A stretch of 42,715 bases of DNA from Bacteroidota bacterium (GTDB lineage Bacteria > Bacteroidota > Bacteroidia > Bacteroidales > FEN-979): assembly GCA_026391735.1 (NCBI GenBank), contig JAPLDL010000006.1:1-42715 (forward strand). Reading direction: 5' to 3'. Shown here piece after piece: positions 28,626-36,727 of this stretch. The translations under genes were made by a program, and so were the position numbers. Position 1 is the stretch's first letter, and every line of letters starts with the position of its first letter. Below the pieces are notes generated by a model. It was given only the letters and a program-made list of their open reading frames with translations. It ran no database searches and was not told where the DNA came from.

Positions 28626-28627
28626 TT

Positions 28628-28637
28628 CCACCTCCTT
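28628..28637 (-). promoter_or_regulatory. Strong Shine-Dalgarno sequence of hpf
   Basis: Minus-strand AAGGAGGTGG, with five bases between AGGAGG and the ATG at 28625. It decides the start of hpf. No gene of the neighbouring tRNA-tuf-rpo operon shows a comparable site, in line with the rarity of such sites in Bacteroidota. Confidence 0.85.
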
Positions 28638-28639
28638 TT

Positions 28640-29515
28640 TTATGCCCTTGGATGGGCTTGTTTATAGATTTCTTTAAGCTTTTCTATCGTATTATGAGTG
28701 TACACCTGGGTGGCTGCAAGATTGGCATGTCCCAGCAATTCCTTCACTGCATTCAGCTCGGCCCCGTTATTCAGCAAATGAGTGGCAAAAGTATGCCTCA
28801 GTACATGAGGACTTTTCTGAGCCAGCGTGGTTACACCGGAAAGATATTTTTTTATAATCAGGTAGACCCCTTTTGGATACATTTTCCGTCCGGAATCAGT
28901 AAGAAATAACTCAGGCACTTTACCAAACACCTTCTCCTTCTCACCGATATAGTCTTTAAGCAAAGCAGCAAATTTGTTGGTAAACGGGATTAACCGTTCT
29001 TTATTACGTTTTCCGAGAACTTTAATGGTGTCAGAATGAAAATCCACATCAACTTCTTTCAGGTTCAGGAGTTCCGACAAACGAATTCCGGTATTGTAAA
29101 ACATCTCAACAATGATTCTGTTCCTGAGACCCGGAAATCCTTCAACGCTTGCCATCTCCTCTAAAAGAGCCTCCATCTTCCCGGCCTCAACAAATTCGGG
29201 AAGCCGTTTCGATGTCTTAGGTGAAATGATCCTTCTCATAGGATTAACATCTACGCCTTTTTCCTTTAACAAAAACCGGTAAAACGATTTCAGAGAAGTA
29301 AGTTTACGATTGACCGAGCGTGCAGAATCACCTTGTTCCAGGAGGGACACAAGCCATGACCTGATCATATAGTGGTCAACCCCTGAGATATCCGATATCT
29401 GGTATTGAGCACTAATAAAAGCAAAAAACTGGTCCAGGTCGGTGCGGTAAGCGGTTACAGTATGTGGCGAGTACCGTTTTTCGTATTGTATATATGCAAG
29501 AAAGCGTTCCTTCAC
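28640..29515 (-). CDS. xerC: Tyrosine recombinase XerC
   Basis: This encodes 291 residues. All catalytic residues are present: Arg145 (NTGIRLSELL), Lys169, His237 and Arg240 (HVLRHTFATHLL), His263 (LLGHANL) and Tyr272. With XerD it resolves chromosome dimers at dif. The start is GTG: an in-frame TGA lies two codons upstream and no ATG is close. The gene follows the rpsU terminator hairpin, and no consensus promoter was found after it, so some read-through from rpsU is likely. Confidence 0.95.
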   Translation of the reverse strand: MKERFLAYIQYEKRYSPHTVTAYRTDLDQFFAFISAQYQISDISGVDHYMIRSWLVSLLEQGDSARSVNRKLTSLKSFYRFLLKEKGVDVNPMRRIISPKTSKRLPEFVEAGKMEALLEEMASVEGFPGLRNRIIVEMFYNTGIRLSELLNLKEVDVDFHSDTIKVLGKRNKERLIPFTNKFAALLKDYIGEKEKVFGKVPELFLTDSGRKMYPKGVYLIIKKYLSGVTTLAQKSPHVLRHTFATHLLNNGAELNAVKELLGHANLAATQVYTHNTIEKLKEIYKQAHPRA

Positions 29516-29519
29516 TCCT

Positions 29520-29601
29520 CAACAAAAAAAAGTAGAAACTTTGTTGATTGCCATTCGCAGGTAAATATACACTGATATTTACCTTCAACAAAATTTCTAC
29601 T
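29520..29601 (-). terminator. Large two-part hairpin terminator after rpsU
   Basis: A 16-base outer stem (29531-29546 with 29586-29601) encloses a perfect 10-base inner stem (29559-29568 with 29575-29584, loop ACACTG). The left side carries a 12-base bulge. The one outer mismatch is C/A read on the plus strand but G-U in minus-strand RNA, and eight T residues follow on the minus strand. Both facts point to termination of rpsU transcription. Confidence 0.75.
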
Positions 29602-29622
29602 CGTAAAAATTGTTAAACTCTG

Positions 29623-29820
29623 TTAGTTGTCCGCTTCGGCCGCCTGTAATTGCTGAATATAAATTGCCCGCTGAACACTGTCACGCTTCTTTATGGAAGG
29701 TTTTGTAAACTTCTGACGCTCACGTAATTCTTTAACCACGCCGGTTTTTTCAAATTTACGCTTCAGTTTTTTTAAGGCCCGGTCGATGCTTTCGCCTTCT
29801 TTAACAGGAACGATAATCAT
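29623..29820 (-). CDS. rpsU: Ribosomal protein bS21
   Basis: This encodes 65 residues. MIIVPVKEGESIDRALKKLK and the basic C-terminal half are typical of bS21. In Bacteroidota, bS21 helps hide the anti-Shine-Dalgarno end of 16S rRNA. It has its own promoter at 29878-29908 and a large terminator downstream. The leader shows only a weak purine stretch, with no clear Shine-Dalgarno site. Confidence 0.97.
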   Translation of the reverse strand: MIIVPVKEGESIDRALKKLKRKFEKTGVVKELRERQKFTKPSIKKRDSVQRAIYIQQLQAAEADN

Positions 29821-29877
29821 GCTTTTAACTCGCTTTCTTCTAAAGGTTAATAAATGTTAAATTTCCTAAAAGGGCTG

Positions 29878-29908
29878 CAAAGGTATAACCTTATTTTGAA
29901 TTATCCAA
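29878..29908 (-). promoter_or_regulatory. Promoter of rpsU
   Basis: Minus-strand TACCTTTG at 29878-29885 and TTG at 29906-29908 are 20 bases apart. The -7 box is 58 bases ahead of the rpsU start codon. The rest of the 29909-30077 gap shows no recognisable promoter for the plus-strand lipoprotein gene. Confidence 0.75.
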
Positions 29909-30077
29909 CAGGTAGGTACAATTAACATTAAGTTGTGAGTAAAATTTATTTTAACCCGTATAATGAAACATTTATAATAATATCTTTCACGCTACAAACG
30001 CCTGCCTGCAGGCTGTGAAAATGAATTTTACCTTGCTTACCCCTTGAATTCGGATTCTGTCTGCTAAATAATATTCT

Positions 30078-32366
30078 ATGAAAAAACTCCACTCCATTGC
30101 TTCATGCATTCTATTAGTATTTGTATTATGTTTCACCATCTCATGTCACAAGGACAAGGGTTCTGAAAATTCCCAGAAAACCATGGACCAGCTGAAAGTA
30201 CCCTCAAATTTCAGCTGGGAAACATCCCGGGAAGTTTCGCTTACAGTAGCCGTTGATATCCCGTCAATGACAGGGAAGCTCTCAAGGATAAGAGTTTACG
30301 ATGGCAACCCGTCGACAGCTTGCAACATACTGGTCACCGGTTCGGCCGGCTATAACTATCCCTGCATTACAGGTCTTCGGATCCCTACAGCACTGAAACA
30401 ACTTTATCTGGAGTTGACGACCCCCGATGGAACATCACAGCAAACTATGGTTCCTGTCCAGGACAACATTCAGTATACTTTCCAGGGGACTAAATCCATA
30501 TTAAAGAATGATCTTAATGTTGCCGAACCTGATTGCAGCAGCAGCTGCGATATTACTCTTTCAGGCAGCGGATCTGCAACCATCTCAGGCGGCAAAACAT
30601 ACTGCGTTACAGGAACTTTTACAGGGGCAATAACAAGCTGGACTTCAGGGACACTGAAGGTCTGCGGCACAGCGACAATCCCGTTTATTAAAATAAATGC
30701 ATCAGGCTGCAACATAATTGTGACTTCAGGGGGACATCTTACTATTGACTCTCTGTATATGAGCAGCACAACCACCCTCACAGCATATCAGAGCGCACAT
30801 GTTTCCATCAGGGGGTTTTACATGGCAATAAACTCTAAGATCATTAATTATTCCAGTGATTTTGTATTTCAGGCGCCATTTACATTCAACGGACAGATCC
30901 AGAATTACGGGAACATGGTATTAAAAGGAGATGCAACACTCCAGGGAACAGGAGGCATGCTTACCAACTCAGGGTATTTCAATCCCCAGGGATATTTTAA
31001 AGTAAATGCACCTCTTACCAACGACGGGGTAATTGAAGTGAACAATTACCTTCACCTGAACAAAGCTGATGGGAGTGGAACGGTTGTCAACAATTGCAGG
31101 ATGATCGCTCATGCCAACATCCATGTTTATGGTGCAACATTGCTAATGAACAATGGCTATATGAAAAGCGACCAGGAAGTTCATCTGTTCCAGTATACAA
31201 GTACTGTTACCCTGCAGAACCAGTCCATGATCTCGGGCCAGACTTTTGTGATGGAGCGGAATGTTCTCGGAGCCGGAGGAACAAGCACTATCAAAGTCAC
31301 CGGCGCTGCAACGCTTAACGATGTTTCAAAGAAAATTGACGGCCCCGTTGAACTTGCAACCGGGAATGGAACGTTTACAGGCAGCAGTTCATCCACATTC
31401 ATAAACGGTGCCAAACTCTCAAGCATTTCCAATGCAACGAACTATATCCCTGTAACTACTTGCAACCCTGAAGGTATCGGATCACCAGCTCCACCTGATT
31501 CAGATGGAGACGGGGTACCCGACAACCTTGACGAATTTCCAAATGACGCAAGCAGGGCTTATATCAATTATTACCCGGCAAAAAACCAGTTTGGATCACT
31601 TGCTTATGAAGATCTGTGGCCTGCAAAAGGGGATTATGATATGAATGACCTCGTGATTGATTATAATTTTAAAAGTATCAGCAATGCCCAGAATAAAATT
31701 GTTGAGATTTTTCCGACTTTTTACGTAAGAGCTGTTGGAGCTTACCTGCAAAACGGTTTCGGGTTCCAATTCGACAACCTTGCTCCTGCCGTCATTGGTT
31801 CTGTCAGCGGATATTCAATCAGAGGCAATTATATCAGTCTCGCCTCCAATGGTGTTGAAAATGCCCAGGGAAATGCCGTGGTTATTGTGTTTGACAATGC
31901 CTCCAATGTAACCCATGTTACCCCCGGCAACTTCTTTAACACCCAGAAAAACGTCCCGTACTCACTATCTGACAGCCTTAAGCTCAACATTCATTTCGCC
32001 ACTCCCCAGGATGCTTCAGCAGTAGGGACTGCACCTTTCAATCCCTTCCTGATCAAAAACCTGCAGCGTGGAGTGGAAATCCATCTTCCTGACAGGACCC
32101 CGACTTCACTGGCCAATCAGGCTCTTTTCGGAACGGGCAATGACAACTCAAATCCCTCAACCGGGAGGTATTATAAAACATCGAACAACCTCCCCTGGGC
32201 CATTAACCTGGTTCAGAAGTTTGATTATACATGGGAAAATGTGCAGGTTATCAACGGCTACCTGAAATTTGGTAGTTGGGCCGAATCGGGCGGCTCGTCA
32301 TATCCCGACTGGTATCTGAACCTTAGCGGGTACAGGGATGCCTCCCAGATCTATGTGATCCAATAG
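30078..32366 (+). CDS. LruC-domain lipoprotein
   Basis: This encodes 762 residues. The signal sequence ends in a lipobox-like FTISC with Cys23, so the protein is probably lipid-anchored and surface-exposed. Residues 30-150 look like a beta domain. Residues 150-465 are repetitive beta-strand sequence rich in Ser, Thr, Gly and Asn (beta-helix-like). At 474-490 a calcium-type motif DSDGDGVPDNLDEFPND leads into the LruC domain, with LWPAKGDYDMNDLVIDYNF. Bacteroidota LruC proteins are large envelope proteins of unknown role. The end converges with the DPP IV gene 12 bases away. Confidence 0.88.
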   Translation: MKKLHSIASCILLVFVLCFTISCHKDKGSENSQKTMDQLKVPSNFSWETSREVSLTVAVDIPSMTGKLSRIRVYDGNPSTACNILVTGSAGYNYPCITGLRIPTALKQLYLELTTPDGTSQQTMVPVQDNIQYTFQGTKSILKNDLNVAEPDCSSSCDITLSGSGSATISGGKTYCVTGTFTGAITSWTSGTLKVCGTATIPFIKINASGCNIIVTSGGHLTIDSLYMSSTTTLTAYQSAHVSIRGFYMAINSKIINYSSDFVFQAPFTFNGQIQNYGNMVLKGDATLQGTGGMLTNSGYFNPQGYFKVNAPLTNDGVIEVNNYLHLNKADGSGTVVNNCRMIAHANIHVYGATLLMNNGYMKSDQEVHLFQYTSTVTLQNQSMISGQTFVMERNVLGAGGTSTIKVTGAATLNDVSKKIDGPVELATGNGTFTGSSSSTFINGAKLSSISNATNYIPVTTCNPEGIGSPAPPDSDGDGVPDNLDEFPNDASRAYINYYPAKNQFGSLAYEDLWPAKGDYDMNDLVIDYNFKSISNAQNKIVEIFPTFYVRAVGAYLQNGFGFQFDNLAPAVIGSVSGYSIRGNYISLASNGVENAQGNAVVIVFDNASNVTHVTPGNFFNTQKNVPYSLSDSLKLNIHFATPQDASAVGTAPFNPFLIKNLQRGVEIHLPDRTPTSLANQALFGTGNDNSNPSTGRYYKTSNNLPWAINLVQKFDYTWENVQVINGYLKFGSWAESGGSSYPDWYLNLSGYRDASQIYVIQ

Positions 32367-32378
32367 GAACTGATTTTC

Positions 32379-34601
32379 TTAAAGGTTTTTCAGAATAAAC
32401 TCAGTCATCCTCTCATATAAATGGAATGAGGTATTCTTCCCTGTGTATATTCCATGGTTGCTGTTCGGGTACAACTGCATTTCGAATTGTTTGTTAGCAG
32501 CTACAAGAGCCGTGATCATATCATAGGAGTTCTGCGGATGAACATTGTCGTCGGCCATCCCGTGTAGGATCAGGAGTTTGCCTTTGAACTTTTCAGCGAA
32601 ATTCACAGGAGAATTATCCTCATACCCCGAATTATTTTCTTTCGGAGTTTGCATGTAACGCTCCGTATAAATATTGTCGTAATACTTCCAGTTTGTGACC
32701 GGCGCCACAGCAACCCCAAGCTTGAAAAAATCGGCCCCCTTGGTAACACAGGAAAGTACCATATACCCTCCAAAACTCCATCCCCATATCCCGATTCTTT
32801 CTTTATCGATATAGGATAATGAATCCAGGTACTTTGCCGTATTGATCTGGTCGATGGTTTCAAACTTGCCAAGCTGCAGGTAAGTGCATTTCTTAAACTC
32901 CTCCCCTCTTGCCCCTGTCCCCCTGTTATCGATTGAAACAACAATAATATCATTCTGCGCAAAAAGCTGGTTCCATGAGGAGACCGAACCCCAGCTGTTC
33001 AAGACTGTCTGGGAGCCAGGTCCTCCGTACAATGTGAAAAGTACAGGATACTTTTTCTGCGGATCAAAACCAGGAGGTTTCAGCATCCAGGCATTCAGTT
33101 TTACACCGTTTTCGGTAGGAACGATAAAAAATTCGGCTTTCGAGAAATTATTCTCTTTGATGATATCCTTAAGTTTTGAATTATCCTGCAGCTGCCTTAC
33201 CACCTTGCCATCAGCGATGTTGACAGTGATTGTTGGCGGGGTGTTGATATCTGACCAGCGGTTTATATAATAAGTGAAGTTTGAACTGAAATCAGGTGCA
33301 TTCGTCCCTTCCCGTTCCGATAACTTCAGCGGGGCCCCACCGTCGAGGGAAACCGAAAAAACCTCTCTGTTCATCGGACTTGAAACACCTGCAGTAAAAA
33401 ACATACGCCTGTTCTGCTCATCTACTCCTGCCACGCGGGCCACATCCCATGTACCATCGGTCAACTGCCTCACCATCTCCCCTTTCATTGTATATAAGTA
33501 AAGGTGGTTGAACCCGCTTTTCTCACTGCTTATAATAAATTCTTTCCCGTTTTTCAGGAAGCACCAAGTATCGGTTATGTCAATATAATACTTGTTGTCT
33601 TCTGACCAGATCGCACGTGTCTTCCCTCCCGAAGCATCAGCAAGGAGAAGTTCCAGCTTGTTCTGATGTCTGTTCAGCCTGTACAGGGCCAAGGTAGCAG
33701 GATCATTCGTCCATTTTATCCTGGGAATGTAGATATCAGTTTCCTTTCCGATATCCACAGCTGTGGTCTTCCCTGTTTTAAGATTATATATATTGATGCC
33801 AACCACCGAATTATCCTCTCCTGCTTTTGGATATTTATATTTGCTCTGCTCAGGATAAAGGTCTCCGTAATAGGTTAGCTGATATTCCTTTACCTTGCTT
33901 TCATCGAAACGGTAGAATGCAAGGCTCTCTCCGTTGGGTGACCAGAACAGGGCCTTTGAAAAGCCAAACTCTTCCTCGTAAACCCAGTCTGTGGCGCCGT
34001 TTATGATCTCATTGATCCTGCCATCCGTGGTGATCTGCTTCACGCCATGGTCATTTTCTTTCTCATTACCTGTTTTAAAGCCCGCCGAAATATCCTTGAT
34101 AAAGATGTTGTTATCAACAACAAAAGCAACCTTTGAAGCATCGGGAGAAAATGTTGCAAGTCGTTGCTTCCCCTTAAGATATAATGGCATCTTATTACCT
34201 GTAGCCAGGTCCAGGATAAAATAATTTGCCTTTGAGGAATGCCTGAACAACGCCTCATCGTCCTTTGAAAACATCAGCCTGCTTTCGTTATCGCTGAATT
34301 CATAAGAGCTGACAGGCAAAGGTAGAGTATCACCCGGCGGAATGAGCTGCTTCGAAGTAACGATAGTTCTTACATAGTTGCCTGTTTCATACTCATATAC
34401 ATTCAAACTGTCATTTTTTACCTGGGTAAAATGGATTCCGTCCTTCATAGACCGGATACCCGAGACCCCTTTTGCACCGAATTTCCTGCTTTTGAAAACA
34501 TCTTCGAGCGTAATTTTTTTCTGCTGTGCTTGTGCTATTGAGGGCAACCAAAGAAGTATGGCCAAAGCCATCAGGGATAAAGTAAAAGTTCTTGATTTCA
34601 T
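32379..34601 (-). CDS. Dipeptidyl peptidase IV (peptidase family S9B)
   Basis: This encodes 740 residues from the ATG at 34601, which opens a signal peptide (MKSRTFTLSLMALAILLWL, cleavage near AQAQ). An upstream start at 34793 would overlap the divergent gene and add non-conserved sequence. The N-terminal propeller includes the substrate-amine motif DWVYEEEF (205-212). The C-terminal hydrolase has Ser609 (GWSFGG), Asp684 (DDNVH) and His716 (NSNHGIY). It cleaves X-Pro or X-Ala dipeptides from peptides in the periplasm and helps growth on proteins. It is monocistronic and diverges from the flavin reductase gene. Confidence 0.95.
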   Translation of the reverse strand: MKSRTFTLSLMALAILLWLPSIAQAQQKKITLEDVFKSRKFGAKGVSGIRSMKDGIHFTQVKNDSLNVYEYETGNYVRTIVTSKQLIPPGDTLPLPVSSYEFSDNESRLMFSKDDEALFRHSSKANYFILDLATGNKMPLYLKGKQRLATFSPDASKVAFVVDNNIFIKDISAGFKTGNEKENDHGVKQITTDGRINEIINGATDWVYEEEFGFSKALFWSPNGESLAFYRFDESKVKEYQLTYYGDLYPEQSKYKYPKAGEDNSVVGINIYNLKTGKTTAVDIGKETDIYIPRIKWTNDPATLALYRLNRHQNKLELLLADASGGKTRAIWSEDNKYYIDITDTWCFLKNGKEFIISSEKSGFNHLYLYTMKGEMVRQLTDGTWDVARVAGVDEQNRRMFFTAGVSSPMNREVFSVSLDGGAPLKLSEREGTNAPDFSSNFTYYINRWSDINTPPTITVNIADGKVVRQLQDNSKLKDIIKENNFSKAEFFIVPTENGVKLNAWMLKPPGFDPQKKYPVLFTLYGGPGSQTVLNSWGSVSSWNQLFAQNDIIVVSIDNRGTGARGEEFKKCTYLQLGKFETIDQINTAKYLDSLSYIDKERIGIWGWSFGGYMVLSCVTKGADFFKLGVAVAPVTNWKYYDNIYTERYMQTPKENNSGYEDNSPVNFAEKFKGKLLILHGMADDNVHPQNSYDMITALVAANKQFEMQLYPNSNHGIYTGKNTSFHLYERMTEFILKNL

Positions 34602-34627
34602 AAAACCCGGGGAATAAAATGAATGAC

Positions 34628-34648
34628 TAATTTTGAATTTCAAAAATA
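34628..34648. promoter_or_regulatory. Face-to-face -7 boxes between DPP IV and flavin reductase
   Basis: TAATTTTG on the plus strand (34628-34635) and TATTTTTG on the minus strand (34641-34648) are five bases apart and symmetric. Neither has a TTG at the proper distance, so promoter strength is uncertain. The plus box is 20 bases ahead of the reductase start; the minus box is 40 bases ahead of the peptidase start. Confidence 0.45.
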
Positions 34649-34655
34649 GGAAATT

Positions 34656-35159
34656 ATGATGAAATCTGTCGGCCCGTTCGATATGTACCAGGAAACTATC
34701 GGTAAACTGGCCTCTGACGGCATTATTCTGCTCGCCGGAGACCCGCCCAACCCAATGACGATCGGCTGGGGAACCCTGGGTGAGATCTGGCATATGCCCA
34801 TATTTACAGTATTAGTGCGCCCCACCCGTTACACCTTCGGGTTAATGGAGAAAGCAAAGGATTTTACAGTTTGCGTACTACCCGATGGGTTTAACAAGCA
34901 CCTGGCTATCTGCGGTTCCAAATCGGGAAGAGATATGGATAAGATCCGTGTCTGCGGATTTACCCTCGCCCAAAGCGCCAATGTCGGGACACCCTTCGTA
35001 ACTCAATCCGCCTTCCATTATGAATGCAGGATTGTTCACAAACACCGCCTCGACCCGGCAGCACTTGACCCGGCAATTGACAAAAAATACTATCTGACCA
35101 AGGACTGGCATATGGTCTATTACGGTCAGATACTTGGGGTATTTAAACGGGATCTCTGA
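34656..35159 (+). CDS. Flavin reductase-family (FMN-binding split barrel) protein
   Basis: This encodes 167 residues, starting ATGATG at 34656. The segments NPMTIGWGTLGEIW, PIFTVLVRPTRYTF and FTVCVLPD match the flavin reductase-like split barrel common in anaerobic Bacteroidota. These use FMN and NAD(P)H or act as small flavoproteins, but the partner here is unknown. The stop codon lies inside the first unit of the palindromic repeat at 35154-35230, so the repeat may form the transcript's 3' end. Confidence 0.85.
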   Translation: MMKSVGPFDMYQETIGKLASDGIILLAGDPPNPMTIGWGTLGEIWHMPIFTVLVRPTRYTFGLMEKAKDFTVCVLPDGFNKHLAICGSKSGRDMDKIRVCGFTLAQSANVGTPFVTQSAFHYECRIVHKHRLDPAALDPAIDKKYYLTKDWHMVYYGQILGVFKRDL

Positions 35160-35230
35160 CATCCGATATCTGATATCTGACATCCGACATCTGATATCTG
35201 ACATCAGATATCAGATGTCGGATGTCAGAG
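35154..35230. repeat. Palindromic repeat: two 21-base direct units and a 25-base perfect inverted repeat
   Basis: 35177-35201 and 35204-35228 are exact inverted copies separated by CA. The unit CTGACATCCGA(C/T)ATCTGATAT also occurs 21 bases upstream (from 35156), so a second left arm at 35154-35180 can pair with the same right arm with one G-U. The element covers the flavin reductase stop codon, is followed by T-rich sequence, and ends 10 bases before the tRNA-Val -7 box. Its core recurs at 12018-12030. Confidence 0.9.
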
Positions 35231-35238
35231 AATTTTTA

Positions 35239-35246
35239 TATTTTTG
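35239..35246 (+). promoter_or_regulatory. -7 box of tRNA-Val
   Basis: TATTTTTG lies 13 bases before the tRNA 5' end, the same spacing as in tRNA-Asp. No TTG is present at -33; that position falls inside the palindrome's right arm. Confidence 0.6.
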
Positions 35247-35259
35247 CCGGCTCAACTCC

Positions 35260-35334
35260 GGGATGTTAGCTCAGTTGGTTTAGAGCATCGCCTTGACAGG
35301 GCGGGGGTCGTGGGTTCGAATCCCTCACATCCCA
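35260..35334 (+). tRNA. tRNA-Val (GAC)
   Basis: Acceptor GGGATGT/ACATCCC with discriminator A. Anticodon stem TCGCC/GGCGG holds loop TTGACAG (anticodon GAC). The T-stem has one T/T mismatch. It lies directly ahead of a tyrosine recombinase gene and is the likely attachment site of the element to its right. Confidence 0.93.
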
Positions 35335-35369
35335 CAGCAAAAATCCTGAAAATCACTGAAAATTCAATG

Positions 35370-35397
35370 AAACCGCCTCTCCGGGCGGTTTATCTTT
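35370..35397 (+). terminator. Terminator after tRNA-Val
   Basis: AAACCGCC (35370-35377) pairs with GGCGGTTT (35384-35391) around TCTCCG, followed by ATCTTTT. It lies 35 bases past the tRNA and separates it from the recombinase gene. Confidence 0.75.
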
Positions 35398-35434
35398 TAC
35401 ATCCGTTTACTGATAAAAACAGTCTGTTAATAAC

Positions 35435-35512
35435 TTTTACAGGCAGATTTGCCTATATTTCTGCCTATAATTATCTTTACAGGCAGATTTATTCAAAATT
35501 ACAGGCAGTTTT
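35435..35512 (+). repeat. Three direct TTACAGGCAG repeats ahead of the recombinase
   Basis: TTTACAGGCAGATTT occurs at 35436-35450 and 35476-35490, and TTACAGGCAGTTTT at 35499-35512, just before the recombinase start at 35516. TGCCTATA occurs twice in between. The spacing fits arm-type integrase sites or operators for autoregulation. Confidence 0.75.
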
Positions 35513-35515
35513 TTA

Positions 35516-36727
35516 ATGTATATGGCAACAATCATGTTTTATGCAGATAAGGAAAGGAAAAACGGATGTTTAATTCTTTTAACCTTCACCTTTAACAACC
35601 TAAGGCTACGTCTTTCAACCGGGTTAAACGTACCATTGAAAGCCTGGGATACAAATGATCAAAAGGCAAAACCACAAAAGGATTATGCTGAGACAAACAA
35701 ACAGTTACGCGAAATCAACAGCTTTCTTTTAGATACCTATGATGGGCTTTTCCCAAAAGGTTCAAATTCATCTAAGGAAGAGATAAAAAAGAAGAGTCTT
35801 GAGATCCGGGAAGCATACCAAGTTTTTATGGGAAGAAAGGAAATTTCACTTGAAAACCACAAACTTACCCTCATCGAATACATACCTATCTTCCAGGACC
35901 GATACAAAAATAAAGTCTCGGCGAATCACATTCAACACTTTAATGGTATCAAGACACATTTAGAGACTTTTCAAAAGAAGACTGGAACTATTGTTGATTT
36001 CGACACCATCAATAAGGATTTCTATATCAGCTTTACGGACTATCTGAAAGCGGCTAACCTGAAACCCAATACGATAGGATCACACATCAGACGAATAAAA
36101 CGTCTCATGAATGAGGCCAATGAGGACAAACTAACTTCCAACCAGGAACACCGGGCCAGAAATTTTAAGGTACTTAAAGAAGATGCTGACACCATTTATT
36201 TAAATACTGAAGAAATCCAGGCCCTGTATAAATTAAAGATAGACGATGAAAGAATGAGGCGCATTAGGGACCTGTTTATTCTGAATTGTCACACAGGTTT
36301 AAGGCATTCAGATTGGTCAAAAGTAACCCTGAACAATATCGAAGACGGGAAATTATTTGTTAAGACTCAAAAAACGAAGGAACCAGTGATCATTCCTGTT
36401 CATCCAATTATTCTGGAGATCATTAACAAATATGGGGCAGAGTACCGCATCCCGACCAATCAGGAAGCAAACCGTGTATTAAGATGGGTTGGCGAATATG
36501 CCGTGACTAAGAAGATCACCAATGGTAATCTTGATAAATGGCTTCAAATACGAACGCATACCGTTCGCAGATCCTTTGCAACAAATGCTTATCTCAGTGG
36601 TGTCCCTATGCTTTCTATTATGCAAATAACAGGGCATAAAACAACCGAATCATTTTTGAGATATATCCGGATTTCTAAATTGGAAAATGCAATGAAATTA
36701 AAAGACCATCCTTTTTTCAATGCTTAA
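35516..36727 (+). CDS. Phage-type tyrosine recombinase/integrase
   Basis: This encodes 403 residues. The order is an N-terminal arm-binding domain (residues 1-110), a SAM-like core-binding domain (about 115-215), and the catalytic domain with Arg263 (HTGLRHSDW), His348 and Arg351 (HTVRRSFAT), His374 (ITGHKTTE) and Tyr383. All are intact. It is of the Bacteroidota phage/conjugative-element type and lacks the extra helix region typical of integron IntI. It should catalyse integration at the adjacent tRNA-Val. The second in-frame ATG at 35522 is an alternative start. Its TAA stop lies within the GCTTAAC end of an attC-like site. Confidence 0.93.
   Translation: MYMATIMFYADKERKNGCLILLTFTFNNLRLRLSTGLNVPLKAWDTNDQKAKPQKDYAETNKQLREINSFLLDTYDGLFPKGSNSSKEEIKKKSLEIREAYQVFMGRKEISLENHKLTLIEYIPIFQDRYKNKVSANHIQHFNGIKTHLETFQKKTGTIVDFDTINKDFYISFTDYLKAANLKPNTIGSHIRRIKRLMNEANEDKLTSNQEHRARNFKVLKEDADTIYLNTEEIQALYKLKIDDERMRRIRDLFILNCHTGLRHSDWSKVTLNNIEDGKLFVKTQKTKEPVIIPVHPIILEIINKYGAEYRIPTNQEANRVLRWVGEYAVTKKITNGNLDKWLQIRTHTVRRSFATNAYLSGVPMLSIMQITGHKTTESFLRYIRISKLENAMKLKDHPFFNA

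Noticed and set aside
29821..29850. A Shine-Dalgarno-based autoregulatory site ahead of rpsU.
   Set aside because: The leader has only a weak purine run and no AGGAGG-like match.
35435..35512. CRISPR array.
   Set aside because: Only three 10-15 base repeats with unequal spacing of 40 and 23 bases; no cas genes in the window.
35244..35516. A 90-codon plus-strand frame covering tRNA-Val and the integrase leader.
   Set aside because: It reads through the tRNA and its terminator; no protein family pattern is visible.
35516..36727. The recombinase as an integron integrase (IntI).
   Set aside because: Its N-terminal arm-binding domain, position after tRNA-Val and lack of a visible IntI-specific insert fit a phage or island integrase, and it points toward the attC-like sites rather than away from them.
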